A stretch of 31,434 nucleotides of DNA, from assembly GCA_001179505.1 (NCBI GenBank), contig CDMY01000434.1:1-31434 (forward strand), written 5' to 3'. The position numbers and the translations under genes were made by a program. Of this stretch, positions 1-9,850 are shown piece after piece (the stretch's first letter is position 1; the number at the start of each line of letters is the position of its first letter). The notes beneath the pieces were generated by a model. The model was not told where the DNA came from and ran no database searches. It was given only the letters and a program-made list of their open reading frames with translations. Source of the stretch: Vitrella brassicaformis (taxonomy: Eukaryota; Sar; Vitrellaceae).

Positions 1-1492
1 TGCCCAACAGCTCGGCCACGTCGAGCCTGCAGCTGTCGATGTACACCTTCCTGGGCAAGCTGATGGGGGTGGCCATCCGCGGCCACCACTGCCTCAACCT
101 GGACCTGCCCTCGCTGCTGTGGAACCCGCTGGTGCACCAGACAGTCACCTTGAAGGACCTCGAGGCCATCGATGCACTCTGTGCACAGACGCTCGACAAG
201 GTGAGTGGAGTGAGTCGGGTGGTGTGTTGGTGTCATGCGTGTGTGCACCGGAGGTGGTGGTGCATCCTGTGTTGTGTCTTATGTCGTGTGCAGGTGGCGA
301 ATCTGGAGGGCGAGGGGGTGACGGAGGCGACGTTCCGCGACCTAATCCCCTACACCTTCACGACGACCTCGTCTGACGGGCGTGTGGTGGAGCTGCTGCC
401 CGACGGTGAGCACCGGCCGGTCGAGTGGCACACGCGGCACCTCTTCGTCAGCCTCACCAAGCAGTACAGACTCAATGAGTTCCAGCAACAGGTACACTAG
501 TCAGACAGAAAGGCAGCAAGAGGCAACGGGTCGGTCGTGTGGCATGCATGACCGTCCATGTGGTGGTGTGTGGTGTGGTGTGGTGTGGTTTGTGTTGGGG
601 TCAGATCCGTGCGATTCGCCGTGGGCTGCAGTTGGTGGTGCCGGTGCGGTTCCTGCACTTCTTCACCGGCAGCCAGGTGGAGCGGCTCGTCTGCGGCACG
701 TCGACCATAGACATCGACACACTCAAGGCGCACACGCGATACGTCGGATACTCGGTCCGTCCACCCACCCACACCACACCAGACACCACACACCACAGAC
801 GACACCCCGTCTGTCTACCCTTTTCTCATTTCACAATTGTACAGGCGACCGACCAGGTCATCCGCTGGTTCTGGGAGGTGATGGAGGGCTTCCCGCAGAG
901 GGAGCGGCAGCTGTTCCTCCGCTTCGCATGGGGCAGGTCGCGGCTGCCTCTGCGGTCTGCTGGGCAGTGGGAGCAGGAGATGGAGATACAGCGGCCCTAC
1001 CACCACGACAGACGGCCGCCCAGGTTCCATCCGGGGCCTCCTGGTGCCGCTGCGGCTGCTGGTGTGCCACACGTGGACGAGGGCGATGTGGGTGACGCGG
1101 GCGGACCGTCTTCATCCGCTGCTGGTGGTGGTGGTGGTGTGGCGCCTCGGCGCGAGGACACCATGCTGCCGTCATCACATACCTGCTTCTTCCAGGTGCG
1201 GACACCCGCACCTCACGGGCATTCATCACACTGGCTGAGTATGTGTGTGTGCTGTGTGTACCTCTGTGTGTGTCAGGTTGACCTGCCGGCGTACTCGAGT
1301 GCGGCCATCTTGCGGCAGAAGTTGCTGTACGCCATCACAGAGGGCATAGCCATCGATGCAGGTGGGGGGGTGTCATGAGTGAATGCCCAGCCAGAGGGGA
1401 AGGAGACACACACTTTCTCTCTCCCTCTCTCTCTCTGTGTCCACCACGCAGACCATGCCGCCCAGGACATCAATTGGGAGAACGTCACTTAG
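1..1492 (+). CDS. HECT-domain E3 ubiquitin ligase, HERC2-like, 3' part
   Basis: C-terminal part of a HECT ubiquitin ligase; the 5' end lies outside the window. HECT enzymes take ubiquitin from an E2 onto a catalytic cysteine and pass it to substrates. Proposed exons: 1-200 (first full codon at 3), 294-491, 605-754, 845-1195, 1277-1361 and 1452-1492 (stop TAG), all GT-AG and phase-consistent, giving about 340 residues. Seen: the N-lobe motif FLGKLMGVAIR, the WGRSRLP segment of the C-lobe, and the active-site motif LPSSHTCFFQ (Cys codon near 1181-1183), followed by LPAYSSAAILRQKLLYAI. The LP-TCFFQ-LP-YSS pattern is closest to what I know of HERC2. Between the conserved MEIQRPY and the active-site motif lies a 55-residue Gly/Ala/Pro-rich stretch where HERC proteins have only a few residues. 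Domain call secure; subfamily call moderate; exact 3' exon less certain. Confidence 0.88.
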
Positions 1493-2191
1493 CCGACAGA
1501 CAGACAGACAGACAGACGGACAGACGGACGGACGGACGGACGGAACGGCCAAGTGCATGATACGGTATTTGTGTCTGTCGACCGATGCCCCCCGTGCGCC
1601 ATAGTACTAGCTAGCTCACATAGCTACATAGGTAGCGCGTCGAAGTGTGTGTAGGTGTAGGGTAGGCTGGCGGGCGATGGAGCGTTGTTTCTATGTGTGT
1701 ACATTACATTCATTAGTGTGAGCGGACGGGCATTTACCTGCCTGGGTGAGGGATTGTTCGTGCCGTATCGGGGGTATATCTATCTATCTATCGCATACCC
1801 ACCCCACCCCACCTTCTTGCATGCTCAGCTGCCCGTCTATCTGACCATCCATCCATCCATCAGGATACTTGCTGCTGTGTGTCTATTTATCGCACCCTGA
1901 TTGATTGATGGATGGATGGATGGAGGCCTTTAATGCCTGCATTGCATGCCAAAGCGTTTTTGAAACCCCGGTCTGGTTGGCCTCAGTGTATGTGTGTGGT
2001 GAGATGAGGTGAGATGAGATGAGATGAGGTGAGGTGAGGTTTGGATGGACCCAATCATGTCTACGTGATGTCTGTACGTTGGCGTGCCTGTCTGTCTGTC
2101 TGTCTGTCTGGGTGTGTGTGTGTTTGACCTTTTGCATCGATCAACCGACGAATAGTTGACACATCGATGTGTGTCCATTCACACCGCGTCA
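1493..2191. other. Convergent intergenic spacer with microsatellites
   Basis: Spacer between the 3' end of the HECT gene and the 3' end of the minus-strand gene that follows. It holds CAGA/CGGA tetranucleotides (about 1494-1544), TCTA and CCAT runs (about 1777-1862), GATG (about 1901-1925), a GAGATGAGGT-like run (about 2000-2040) and TGTC (about 2090-2111). I see no convincing gene or RNA here; it presumably includes both 3' UTRs. Confidence 0.6.
1494..1544. repeat. (CAGA)n/(CGGA)n compound microsatellite
   Basis: CAGA units change into CGGA units immediately after the HECT stop codon at 1492, so the array is in the 3' UTR or just past it. Confidence 0.9.
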
Positions 2192-3481
2192 TCAATCAAT
2201 CAGCCGGCTACGCAAGGAGATGACCATGAGCAAGTAGCGACAGATCAACACGCTACATCGGTCCGTTTGAGCTACATTGGTCTCTGCCATTGGCTCGGTG
2301 CCGTGGCATCTAGCTGTCCTGCAGCCTCCTTCTCTTGGCCTCCCTCTCCACACCCTCACCTGACACATTGAGGCAGACATCACAGCCATGACGCACACAA
2401 GGAATGCATGTGTGTCGCCCTGATCTGGCTCCTCCCCTGCCCCCATCTCACCCTCTTCATCCTCCTGCTGCTGCTGGCGGCCGTCGCCATCGCCCTCGCC
2501 GTCGATGTCGTTAAACTCATCCTCATCCGCACCCTCCTCTGCACACACACACACGCCGATTCATCCGACCGACAGACCGAGGTGGGGGCGGCCGCCTGCA
2601 CACTCACCCTCATCAGCGACTTTCTCCTGTCGGTTGACCACCATATCTGCGATGGTGCTGCCCAGCGGGCCGCCCACCAGAGGGGCGGTGGCGGGCCGGC
2701 GGTCCTTGAAGGCAGCCGATGGATCACCTACTGGCGGCTCGGTGGTGACGACAGAAACAAACACTGAACAGCACACGTCAAAGGATGGCTCAATCACCAG
2801 AGGATCTCTGACCCGCACCCTACCTGTGTCCGTGTTGGCGAAGGTGCCGAGAGTGATCGATGCGACGAATGGGCTGTCGAACGGCGTCAGCAGCAGAATC
2901 CGAGCCTCTGCAGGGGGATCCCTATCGTCCCACCTGCTCGCCACGACGGCGGTGCACCGGTCGGGGGGCTGGTGGGGCGACTGGTTGAGGAGGCCGTGCA
3001 GCACACCGCCGTGAGCATGCCTGACGAGACCAACACATAACAGAGGGAAGAGGCCCTGATGGATGGATGGATCGTTGTGCGTCTGTTTGAGTGTCGTGTT
3101 TCCTGCGTACCGGTCCACAGCAACCCATGGCGTCTTGCCCCAATTCGCCACTGGAGACTCCGCCAGGATGACCCTCATGACGAACGCCGACGCCGAGGCA
3201 TCAGTGGTTTCCTCATCAGTCGTCCAACTGCCCCCCTGCCGGTCGATTGTGGATCTGACGGGGGGGTTGTCGTTGATGGCGTGTGTTTGGTATGCGTGGG
3301 CGGGGTGGAGGGGCGGGTTGATGTCCAGCTCGAAGCCCGGCTCGTCCTTGAGGGCACGCACACCGCCGCCCGGCTGGTCGAACAGCTCACAACGGCCCAA
3401 CTGGCCGCCGAAGTTGACGTGTCGTGTCTGCCGACCATCTTCCACAAACCAATCACACGCACATCCGCCAAATACGCCTAC

Positions 3482-3515
<34 letters not shown>

Positions 3516-3957
3516 CGATGAGTGCCACCCCCCCGCCCCACGCTCATCTGCCCACCTGTTTGCTATCGTGGCGCTGCAGGTCGGCCACAGCCACTGTGAT
3601 GGGCAGCTGGCAGTAGCCTTTCTGCGCCGCCAACTTCAGCGCATTGGTCACCTCGGTCCACTGCTGCGTCTCCACCAGCCAGATGGCCTTCAACACGAGC
3701 TTGGTCTCCAGCTGCAAATCGAATGCGATGATGCCGTCGAGCTGTTTGGCCGCCAGGCAGCGCCCCAGCCGGTTGCGGAGGACGGCAGCCGAGAAGTCGA
3801 TCTGCCTGAGGAATGTCGCTGCGCATCGGAGGCAGCCGACATCCCTCTGTTCGTGGAAGGCATCTCGCTCCTCGCGATGGATGAAATCTATCGCTTCGTT
3901 GACTCTTGTCGGCGGGATGGGCTGCCGGCTGCTGGGTACTGTCACATCATTCCCCAT
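2192..3957 (-). CDS. Unrecognised conserved-looking protein, five exons
   Basis: Function not recognised. Proposed exons on the minus strand: 3957-3556, 3427-3111, 3020-2824, 2763-2608 and 2538-2192, with GT-AG sites and consistent phases, giving about 472 residues. The N-terminal part (residues ~30-134) looks helical and globular (for example LVLKAIWLVETQQWTEV). The middle contains VNFGGQLGRCELFDQPGG and other non-repetitive sequence. The C-terminal exon is strongly acidic with a Q run (EEGADEDEFNDIDGEGDGDG) and then hydrophobic. The intron 3428-3555 carries a (CAGA)n array. A GTGAGG donor just below 2360 could end this exon earlier, so the C-terminus is uncertain. The start ATG lies 95 bp from the oppositely oriented UBX gene, implying a shared promoter. 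Confidence 0.6.
3483..3514. repeat. (CAGA)n microsatellite inside an intron
   Basis: Eight consecutive CAGA units within the first intron (3428-3555) of the minus-strand gene. On the transcribed strand it reads TGTC repeats and so adds to pyrimidine richness upstream of the acceptor. Confidence 0.9.
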
Positions 3958-4052
3958 TCTCCAATTCGATAATCCCCAAAATCCTGCCTCGCCGGAAGCG
4001 TTTCACGTAGTGCCCTCCCTGCGAGTGATCGGTGCATCTCGCCTTCAACGCT
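3958..4052. promoter_or_regulatory. Putative bidirectional promoter, 95 bp
   Basis: The 95 bp between two divergent start codons (3957 minus, 4053 plus) must contain or overlap the control region of both genes if the starts are right. No TATA-like box is obvious. A TGCATC hexamer lies near the plus-strand start. The promoter role is inferred from gene geometry only. Confidence 0.45.
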
Positions 4053-5835
4053 ATGACTGACGCTCCGACGGAGCAGCAGGAGGACATCCTCCTTCGCTTT
4101 CAGGTACACACGTGGCTCACTGATGCCTCCCTCACAGAGTGTCTGCCTGACACACTGTCAGGATATCACCCATGCCGAGAGGTCGCACTCCATCCGGCTG
4201 CTCGACTCCTGCAGCTGGGTCAGGGAGAGAGAGACGAAACATGCCCCCTCCCACTCGTTGAGCCTGTGTGCTTGTCGTGTGTGATTCGTCTCAGGATTTG
4301 GAGCAGGCCGTGTCGCTTCATCTCGCCAATGCAGAGATAGAGAGGCAGGAGACCGCACCCCTCATGGCAGGCCACCACAACAACCACAACCACAACCACA
4401 ACAACACCAACAGCAGCAGCGGCGCCAACCCCAGCGGACCAGTGGCGTCGTCGGTGTCCTCCACCGGCCCTCTGCTGCAGCCGCTCCTCACCGCATCCGA
4501 CCGACCGCCCGCTTCGTCAGTCAGCGCCCCCCCGCCCGGCGCACGCCACGATGACGACGCCGTGTCCACGCGCAGCTCGGTGTCCAGCTGGCTGTTCTCC
4601 CTCGTGCACCGTGCATTCGACACGGTCGTGAGTGTGGGCGGGTCAGTGCTGAGTTTCGTGTCGCTGTTCATCTTCGGCCCGCCGAGCACATCCTTCCCCC
4701 AGATGTTCCGCAAGAAGTACGGCAACGGACCCCGGTTCCTCCCGGGCAGCTTCGGGGCAGCCGTGGCCGACGCCAAGCGGCAGCTCAAGCTGCTGGTGGT
4801 GTATCTGCACAGCGACGACGCGGCGCCCACGGCCTCGTTTTGTCGAGAGGTGCTGGGCGACGAGTTTGTGCGGTCGATGCTGGATGAGCACTTCTTGGTG
4901 TGGGGCGATGAGCTGCGGCACCGGGAGGGCGACCGGGTGGCGCGGCTGCTGCGGTGCAGGAGATACCCACACATGAGCATCGTGCTGCCCGCCTCACTCG
5001 ACGAACTCAGACAGATCGCCATTATGGTGAGGAGGAAACGAGCAGCAGGGAACGAGGGAGGGAGGGAGGTGGCCCGCCATTCTCTCTGTCTTGTCCCCAT
5101 CTGTGTCCATATATCAATGTTCAGGAGGGCGAGATAAACCGCGACAATGTGGTGGCCAACCTGACGCAGTGTCTGGAGCACATGGAGCAGCACCGGGAGG
5201 AGATCAGGCGCAGGCAGGCACAGCACGAGCACGACCGCCTCCTCCGCGCACAGCAGGACGCCGAGTACGAGGAGTCTCTCCGACTCGACGCCGAGCGGGA
5301 TAAGGAGCGGCAGAAGCAGCGGCAAATAGAGATGGAGCGGGAGGCCAAGCTGCGGGCCGCCCAGGAGGCCGCCATCGAGCGGGCCCGTGTGCGCGAGGAG
5401 GAGCGCCAGGCCATCAAGCGCGAGAGGGAGGCCAAGGCCGACGCCTTCAGGAAGGAGGACGCCAGCTTCGCCGCAAACCCGCCGCCCAAGGCCACTTTGA
5501 CCAAGATCGCCCTCCGGCTGCCGAGCGGCGTGCGGGTGGAGCGGGACTTTTTGCGCAGTGCCACCGTAACGACCCTCTACGAGTGGGCGGGCGCCCTGCC
5601 CGCCCTCACGGCCGAGAGGAAGGGGGGTGCGGTGGACGTGCCAGTGAGGTTCATCCTGGGCAGCTCCTTCCCGAGCCGTCAGCTGGAGGCGGCGGGCACG
5701 CAGACGCTCGAGGAGATGGGCCTGTGTCCGAATGCCATGGTGCTCCTGACGCAGCTTGATGATCAGGACTCGGATGAGGAGGAGCTGGTGGACGCTGAGG
5801 AGGGCGGACAGACGGCTCCTGTGGCTGTGGTGTGA
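4053..5835 (+). CDS. UBXD8/FAF2-like UBA-UAS-UBX domain protein
   Basis: Likely a membrane-anchored p97/Cdc48 adaptor of ER-associated degradation and lipid-droplet protein turnover. Exons: 4053-4103, 4162-4218, 4295-5026, 5125-5835 (GT-AG, all phase 0), giving 516 residues (human FAF2 is 445). Order: UBA-like segment at residues ~1-45 (EDILLRFQDITHAERS, then SWDLEQAVSLHL); an N/H-rich linker; a hydrophobic segment at ~134-165 resembling the UBXD8 hairpin; a thioredoxin-like UAS domain at ~170-295 (LLVVYLHSDDAAPTASFCRE); a highly charged coiled coil at ~300-395; and a UBX domain at ~401-490 followed by an acidic tail. The domain order matches UBXD8 rather than FAF1. The coordinate 4032 in the same frame is GTG, so the first ATG at 4053 was chosen. 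Function is by family analogy. Confidence 0.9.
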
Positions 5836-6169
5836 TCATGGCCGGCACGGCGGCGGCAGAGTCGGGAGGTCGGGGGGCAGTGGGGGTGAAGCGTTTGTTC
5901 GTTTGTTTGTGTGTATGTGTGTCTGTCTGTCTGTCTGTCTCGTGTGTGTGTATGTGAGTTTTGATACTGAATGCGTGTGACCATGCGTGTCGACTGTTTG
6001 TGCCTGACTTGAGTGAGTGGACGATTCTTCTTTGCATCTCTCTCAGTATTAAGCGGAAGTCAGCGTGCGTATCCATGCAAGCACTCACTTGAGAATCTCT
6101 CACATACATCTCCATGGACAAGTTAAGGCACCACAGTCGATACGCATCCTCCCTCCCCGCAGCACTCAC
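5836..6169. other. Convergent spacer, 334 bp
   Basis: Lies between the stop codons of the UBX gene (+) and the next minus-strand gene. Contains a TGTC/TGTG run near 5915-5955. Apart from presumed 3' UTRs I see nothing in it. Confidence 0.6.
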
Positions 6170-7978
6170 TCACTGGCTGAGTGTCCTCCTCGCCCTCCCT
6201 CCCCGACCACCATTGCTCGCATGCTGGCCTCTCACCACGTTCCGCCCCCCTGGCCTTCTCCCTTTATCCATGATGGTTTGTGACGTCATCGCCAACACAC
6301 CTGTCCTCTTGTCCATCTTTTCGTGATTTGTGTCGAGTGAGGGCAGGGAGGGGAGGGACTCATATGGGGGCTGGGAGGAGACGGGGCGAGATGATGAGGG
6401 TGGTGCCGGTTTGGCTGCTCTGTCTTGGTGGTGCCTCGTGTCGAACGGAGACACGTCGTATAGGAAGTCTGGGCGTGCAGCCTGTGCTGCTGCTGCTGCT
6501 GCTGCTTGTGGTGCCTGTGGTGGTGGGGCCAGAAGAGAGTGACCTTCTTCTCTCAGGAACTCTTCAAGCATGCCGTGGATGGGCGTGTCATAATGGAAAG
6601 GGTCCCTGCAGCGCGTCAGCTGTCGTAGTTTCGCCTTCAGCTCACGATTCTCCTGCATGTCGACAGGACACAATCAGAACAGCAGTGACTTCCACATCAT
6701 TCTGTTTTGCCCTGCTCCTTGCCTGTGTCAGCTCATCGCAGAGCCGCATGTGGTACATCAGCCCTTCACGCGCAGACGCCACAGCCTGCCAAATGTCCCC
6801 ATTACCAATGCCGTCTGGCCATTTCTGTCTGAACGTCGGCGGCTGTTGCCTCGATGCGGGAACAGGAGAGGGAAAGAACGGCTGTATCCTTGTCTGTGGC
6901 CGCGGGGGCCTCCGTTGCTGCTGCTGCTGCTGCTGCTGCTGCGGTCTGCCAGTCTGCTTTGCGTCGGCGAGGATTGAGTGGAGGTGTTTGATGATGTCCA
7001 AGAGGGTCGGAACTTGGGAAGGTGGGAGGGAGAAAGCCAGGTCGTAGAGAAGCAAAATAACCTGGGAGATGGTCGATGGTTCAGCAGACCGGCCGCTGAG
7101 CCGAGCTGAAAGACACACATGCAGACAGGGAGACATGCACGTGGCGTGTCAGGCTCTGTCTGCCCACCTAATGCCTCAATGCCGGCGATCAGGTCACCGA
7201 TAGGAGGCTCCTCACGCACGTCGCGCGACAGCAGCATCCCCTTTGGCTGGCCCCCATCGCGTGTCGGCTCGATGAGGCCATGCAAGTCTTCCAGGAATCG
7301 CTCGAGGGTTGTCACATTATCCGTGTCTACATCATCTGCAGTTGCGCCGTGCACGGGGCTCACTTTGGCGGTGAACAACGCCCAGTAGCGTCGACAAAGG
7401 GCACTGCATCCACGAGACACACACAAACAATCACCCACCTTTCTGTTTATCGTCTGTTTATCGTGTATATCTCACACGATTGCTGCCAGCAGCGTCAAAG
7501 GAGACGGCCCCTCTTCTCTTGACACTGCCTCCTGTCCCGCCTTCTCAGTCGGTTGCCGGCTGCCATCATACACGGTCAGGGCATCACTCGGTGAGCGCCC
7601 CTCCCTCTCCCCAACAGGCGAAAGGCCCTGCCCATTTGGCGACCGGCTTACATCTTGAGAGGGCGACACGAACAGCAGAAGGACACGGTCATCTGCGTGC
7701 TGTGGCGAGATGGGGAGATGGGGAGACTCTGAGGGATCCGCAACAGCTACTGCAGCAGCAGCAGGATCATGCCTCTTGTCTTCGTGGTCCGGCGGTTCTG
7801 CTGCCGTCACTGCCGCAGCAATGAGAGGATGACCAGACTGGGTGTCCGGCGAGGTGGTTTCCTTTGTGTCCGCGCCGTCATCGTCATCCGTGTGGTGGTC
7901 CTGCTGGAGGAACGCCTGTCGTCCAAGCCATCCGAGGGGACCGGAAGCATGTGCTGCCTCTGCTGGAGCAGAATCCAT
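6170..7978 (-). CDS. Unrecognised helical, Q/A-rich protein
   Basis: Function not recognised. Proposed exons on the minus strand: 7978 to about 7478-7505, 7403-7168, 7105-6723 and 6652-6170. The first exon reads as an acidic, Ala/Ser-rich, probably disordered region. The second and third are helical (TLERFLEDLHGLIEPTRD; LLLYDLAFSLPPSQVPTLLD), then comes a polyQ run from CAG codons near 6914-6947. A coiled-coil-like stretch crosses the last intron (MRLCDELTQ joined to ENRELKAKLRQL), followed by polyA/Pro-rich sequence and a basic tail. The last intron (6653-6722) appears to use a GC donor. The join between the first and second exons is unresolved: the second exon needs a phase-2 donor and only weak ones exist near 7500. 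The N-terminal exon might therefore be misassigned. Divergent from the C2 gene with 97 bp between starts. Confidence 0.55.
6653..6722 (-). other. Candidate GC-AG intron
   Basis: Reading on the minus strand, the exon ends CAG and the intron begins GCAAGG and ends GACATGCAG. It is 70 nt, phase 0, and joins two helical heptad-like segments without a break. The only nearby GT alternative (GTCACT at 6689) would make a 37-nt intron, shorter than any other in the window. Inferred from sequence only. Confidence 0.6.
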
Positions 7979-8075
7979 AATTGTCGGTCACTGCGACTGG
8001 GGCGGCAGTCTGCCACTGCCTCGCGCGAGCCTGAGGCATGCAGTGGGGGCATGCCCCCAGGCTCAAGTGAGACGG
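7979..8075. promoter_or_regulatory. Putative bidirectional promoter with stacked palindromes
   Basis: The 97 bp between the divergent starts at 7978 (-) and 8076 (+). Within 40 bp it holds the palindrome CTCGCGCGAG (8020-8029), GCATGC (8036-8041) and a 16-bp perfect palindrome TGGGGGCATGCCCCCA (8044-8059) centred on a second GCATGC. Symmetric sites in a shared promoter suggest dimeric transcription-factor binding. GCATGC-type cores are known targets of some apicomplexan AP2 factors, but which factor acts here is unknown. Confidence 0.5.
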
Positions 8076-9655
8076 ATGCAGCTCTCCCACCGCCTTCTGG
8101 CCATTACAGCGGCGCTGTTTCTGCTTGCCAGCAGTGTCTCATGCACCCCCTCGCTGCAGGCTTTCAAAAACAGTCCAGTCGAGACCAACCGACCCACTAC
8201 AGCTGCGGACAGCCTTTCCACCACCGGCAACAACCATGGCGCAGAAACAGCGGAAGCCAGAGAATTTCAGGAGGCAGAAAGGCCCCAGCATGCGCACATG
8301 CTGGGGCGATGGAGCAACCACAGTATCCTCCTGTTGCCGGTATGTTTGGCCATCTTGTTGGCGCTGGCATGGTGGTATCGCACATCCTGGCTGCCATGCG
8401 TCGCAGACAGGTAGGCGACCGAGCAAACGAGGGAGAGATGCATTGGTGGGGTAAGTGACTCGTGCTATCACTGCTATGTACGATAGGGTGTGGTGCACCT
8501 CGTGGAGTGACATTCCTTTGTTGGGTCCATATTTGCCCCGTCTGTGCGGCTGGTGCATCGAAGAAACTCACAACGTCTACCCACACAGCAACCTGAAGGT
8601 AGGTGCAATGCATATACACATACACATATATACACTCACTGTGTCTCTCCCTCCCTCTTTGACAGGTTCGTGTTCATTGCGTCAAGAATCTGCCGAGGTC
8701 GGTGCGGACAGCAACGATGTGATGCAGCCCGGCCTCTGTGTGTCTCCCGTCTCATTCGTCGTGCCGCGCCTCCTTTGTGTTTTGTCAGCTTGGATTTCCT
8801 CTCGAGCAACAAGGCCTACGTCTCGGTAGGGACCTACAGGGAGACACCGACAGAGACACCCGACACATAGGTGCAGTGCACGGATCTACACATAGATGGG
8901 ATGGGTCATCAGATTGCGTGTGGCAACAAGCCAGACCAGACGACCAGCGTTCAGATGGGATGTAAGCCTACCTTTAATAGATAAATGGCGTCAATTGAGG
9001 CTTCGCGACTCCTCATTGATTCATTCAGATTCATTCATCCGTTGGTTGCTGTCGATCGATCAGGTAATACAGAGTGGGAGGAGGACATTGTCGTGACCGT
9101 GCGGCCGGCCGACCGCTACCTCTATCTGAAGGTCATGAACCAAGGCTTCGCGCGCCACGAAACTATCGCAGAGGTGGGTAACACACATTTACCAACAGAG
9201 AGACAGAAAAAGGGAATCTCGCGGCCCACCGGCTGTCTCTTGTGCCTGTCGTCGTCTCTAGTGCCGCATTCCGCTGAAGCGAGAGGTGTACAGCATTCTG
9301 CAAAAGACCCCTGTCCTCAGACGTCGCCACTTTGAGCTCAACAACACAAAGGGACACGAAGGACACGCAGCGAGCGTCGAGCTCAGTTTCGGTGAGACAG
9401 GAGACAGACTGACTGACAGATGCGCACACGTCCGCGTAAAGGCTTCTGCATGTATATGTGTGTACAGAGGACAAGAGCATCGACATACATCTTCTTCCTC
9501 CGTCGCAACAGACTGTGTCTCGATCCCTTGACATGGACGGGGGCCCTCGACAGAGCACGGCCTCGTCTGGCGGGCCCGTGTTGGCCACCTACCAGCCGCT
9601 GCAGCAGCACGACGCAGAGAATCCTCAGGAATCGGGCTGGTTCGCCTTCTCGTGA
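8076..9655 (+). CDS. Membrane-anchored C2-like domain protein
   Basis: Eight phase-consistent GT-AG exons: 8076-8410, 8487-8598, 8666-8697, 8789-8825, 8913-8961, 9064-9173, 9262-9391 and 9468-9655, giving 330 residues. Residues 1-23 look like a signal peptide or anchor (MQLSHRLLAITAALFLLASS). A second hydrophobic segment, ILLLPVCLAILLALAWW, is at about 86-102. From about residue 150 the spliced product reads like a C2 sandwich: VRVHCVKNLPR, then AYVSIACGNKPDQTTSVQMG, NTEWEEDIVVTV and RYLYLKVMNQG. This continuity is the main support for the tiny exons of 32-49 nt. The aspartates that bind calcium in classic C2 loops are mostly absent, so lipid or protein binding without calcium is more likely. 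The C-terminus is Ser/Gln/Pro-rich. Resembles a tethering or synaptotagmin-type layout, but the family is not identified. Confidence 0.7.
8283..8306. repeat. Perfect 10-bp inverted repeat with 4-nt loop
   Basis: The arms CCCCAGCATG and CATGCTGGGG flank the loop CGCA inside the first exon of the C2-like gene. It could form a stable hairpin in DNA or mRNA. It encodes part of a low-complexity linker, so coding constraint is probably weak. Confidence 0.8.
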
Positions 9656-9850
9656 CGGCCTGCCCAATGTGTGTGAGGACAGATAGGCACGCACTGGAAA
9701 TGGAGCACATATAGGAGGTGACGGATGAAACACATATACAGGATTCAAACGACTTTGTGGTCCATTCATTCGTCATAGACACATGGACAGAGCAGTACAC
9801 GCATCAATGGCTTATCTATCCGCAGACACGCATGAAGGTGCAATTGGTAG
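9656..9850. other. Short convergent spacer, 195 bp
   Basis: Separates the stop codon of the C2-like gene (+) from the stop codon of the polycystin gene (-). No gene, RNA or strong terminator-like element is apparent; the two 3' UTRs must be short or overlap. Confidence 0.6.

Noticed and set aside
2408-2767. Plus-strand frame with a hydrophobic Leu/Ala/Val-rich start resembling a membrane protein
   Set aside because: It is the reverse complement of the acidic Gln-rich exon of the minus-strand gene; antisense of Glu/Gln/Asp codons gives Leu/Val artefacts, and the minus-strand exons are phase-consistent.
4318-5325. Long minus-strand frame opposite the UBXD8-like gene
   Set aside because: It is a shadow in GC-rich coding DNA; the plus strand has the recognisable UBA, UAS and UBX domains and proper splice sites.
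5121-5564. Ser/Arg/Cys-rich minus-strand frame
   Set aside because: Antisense of the charged coiled-coil exon of the UBX gene; the composition is entirely explained by that.
6653-6689. 37-nt GT-AG intron (donor GTCACT)
   Set aside because: Shorter than any other intron in the window and a poor donor; the 70-nt GC-AG alternative fits better.
6280-7047. Plus-strand frame with Cys and Leu runs
   Set aside because: Produced by reading CAG/GCT repeats of the minus-strand polyQ/polyA gene in the wrong frame.
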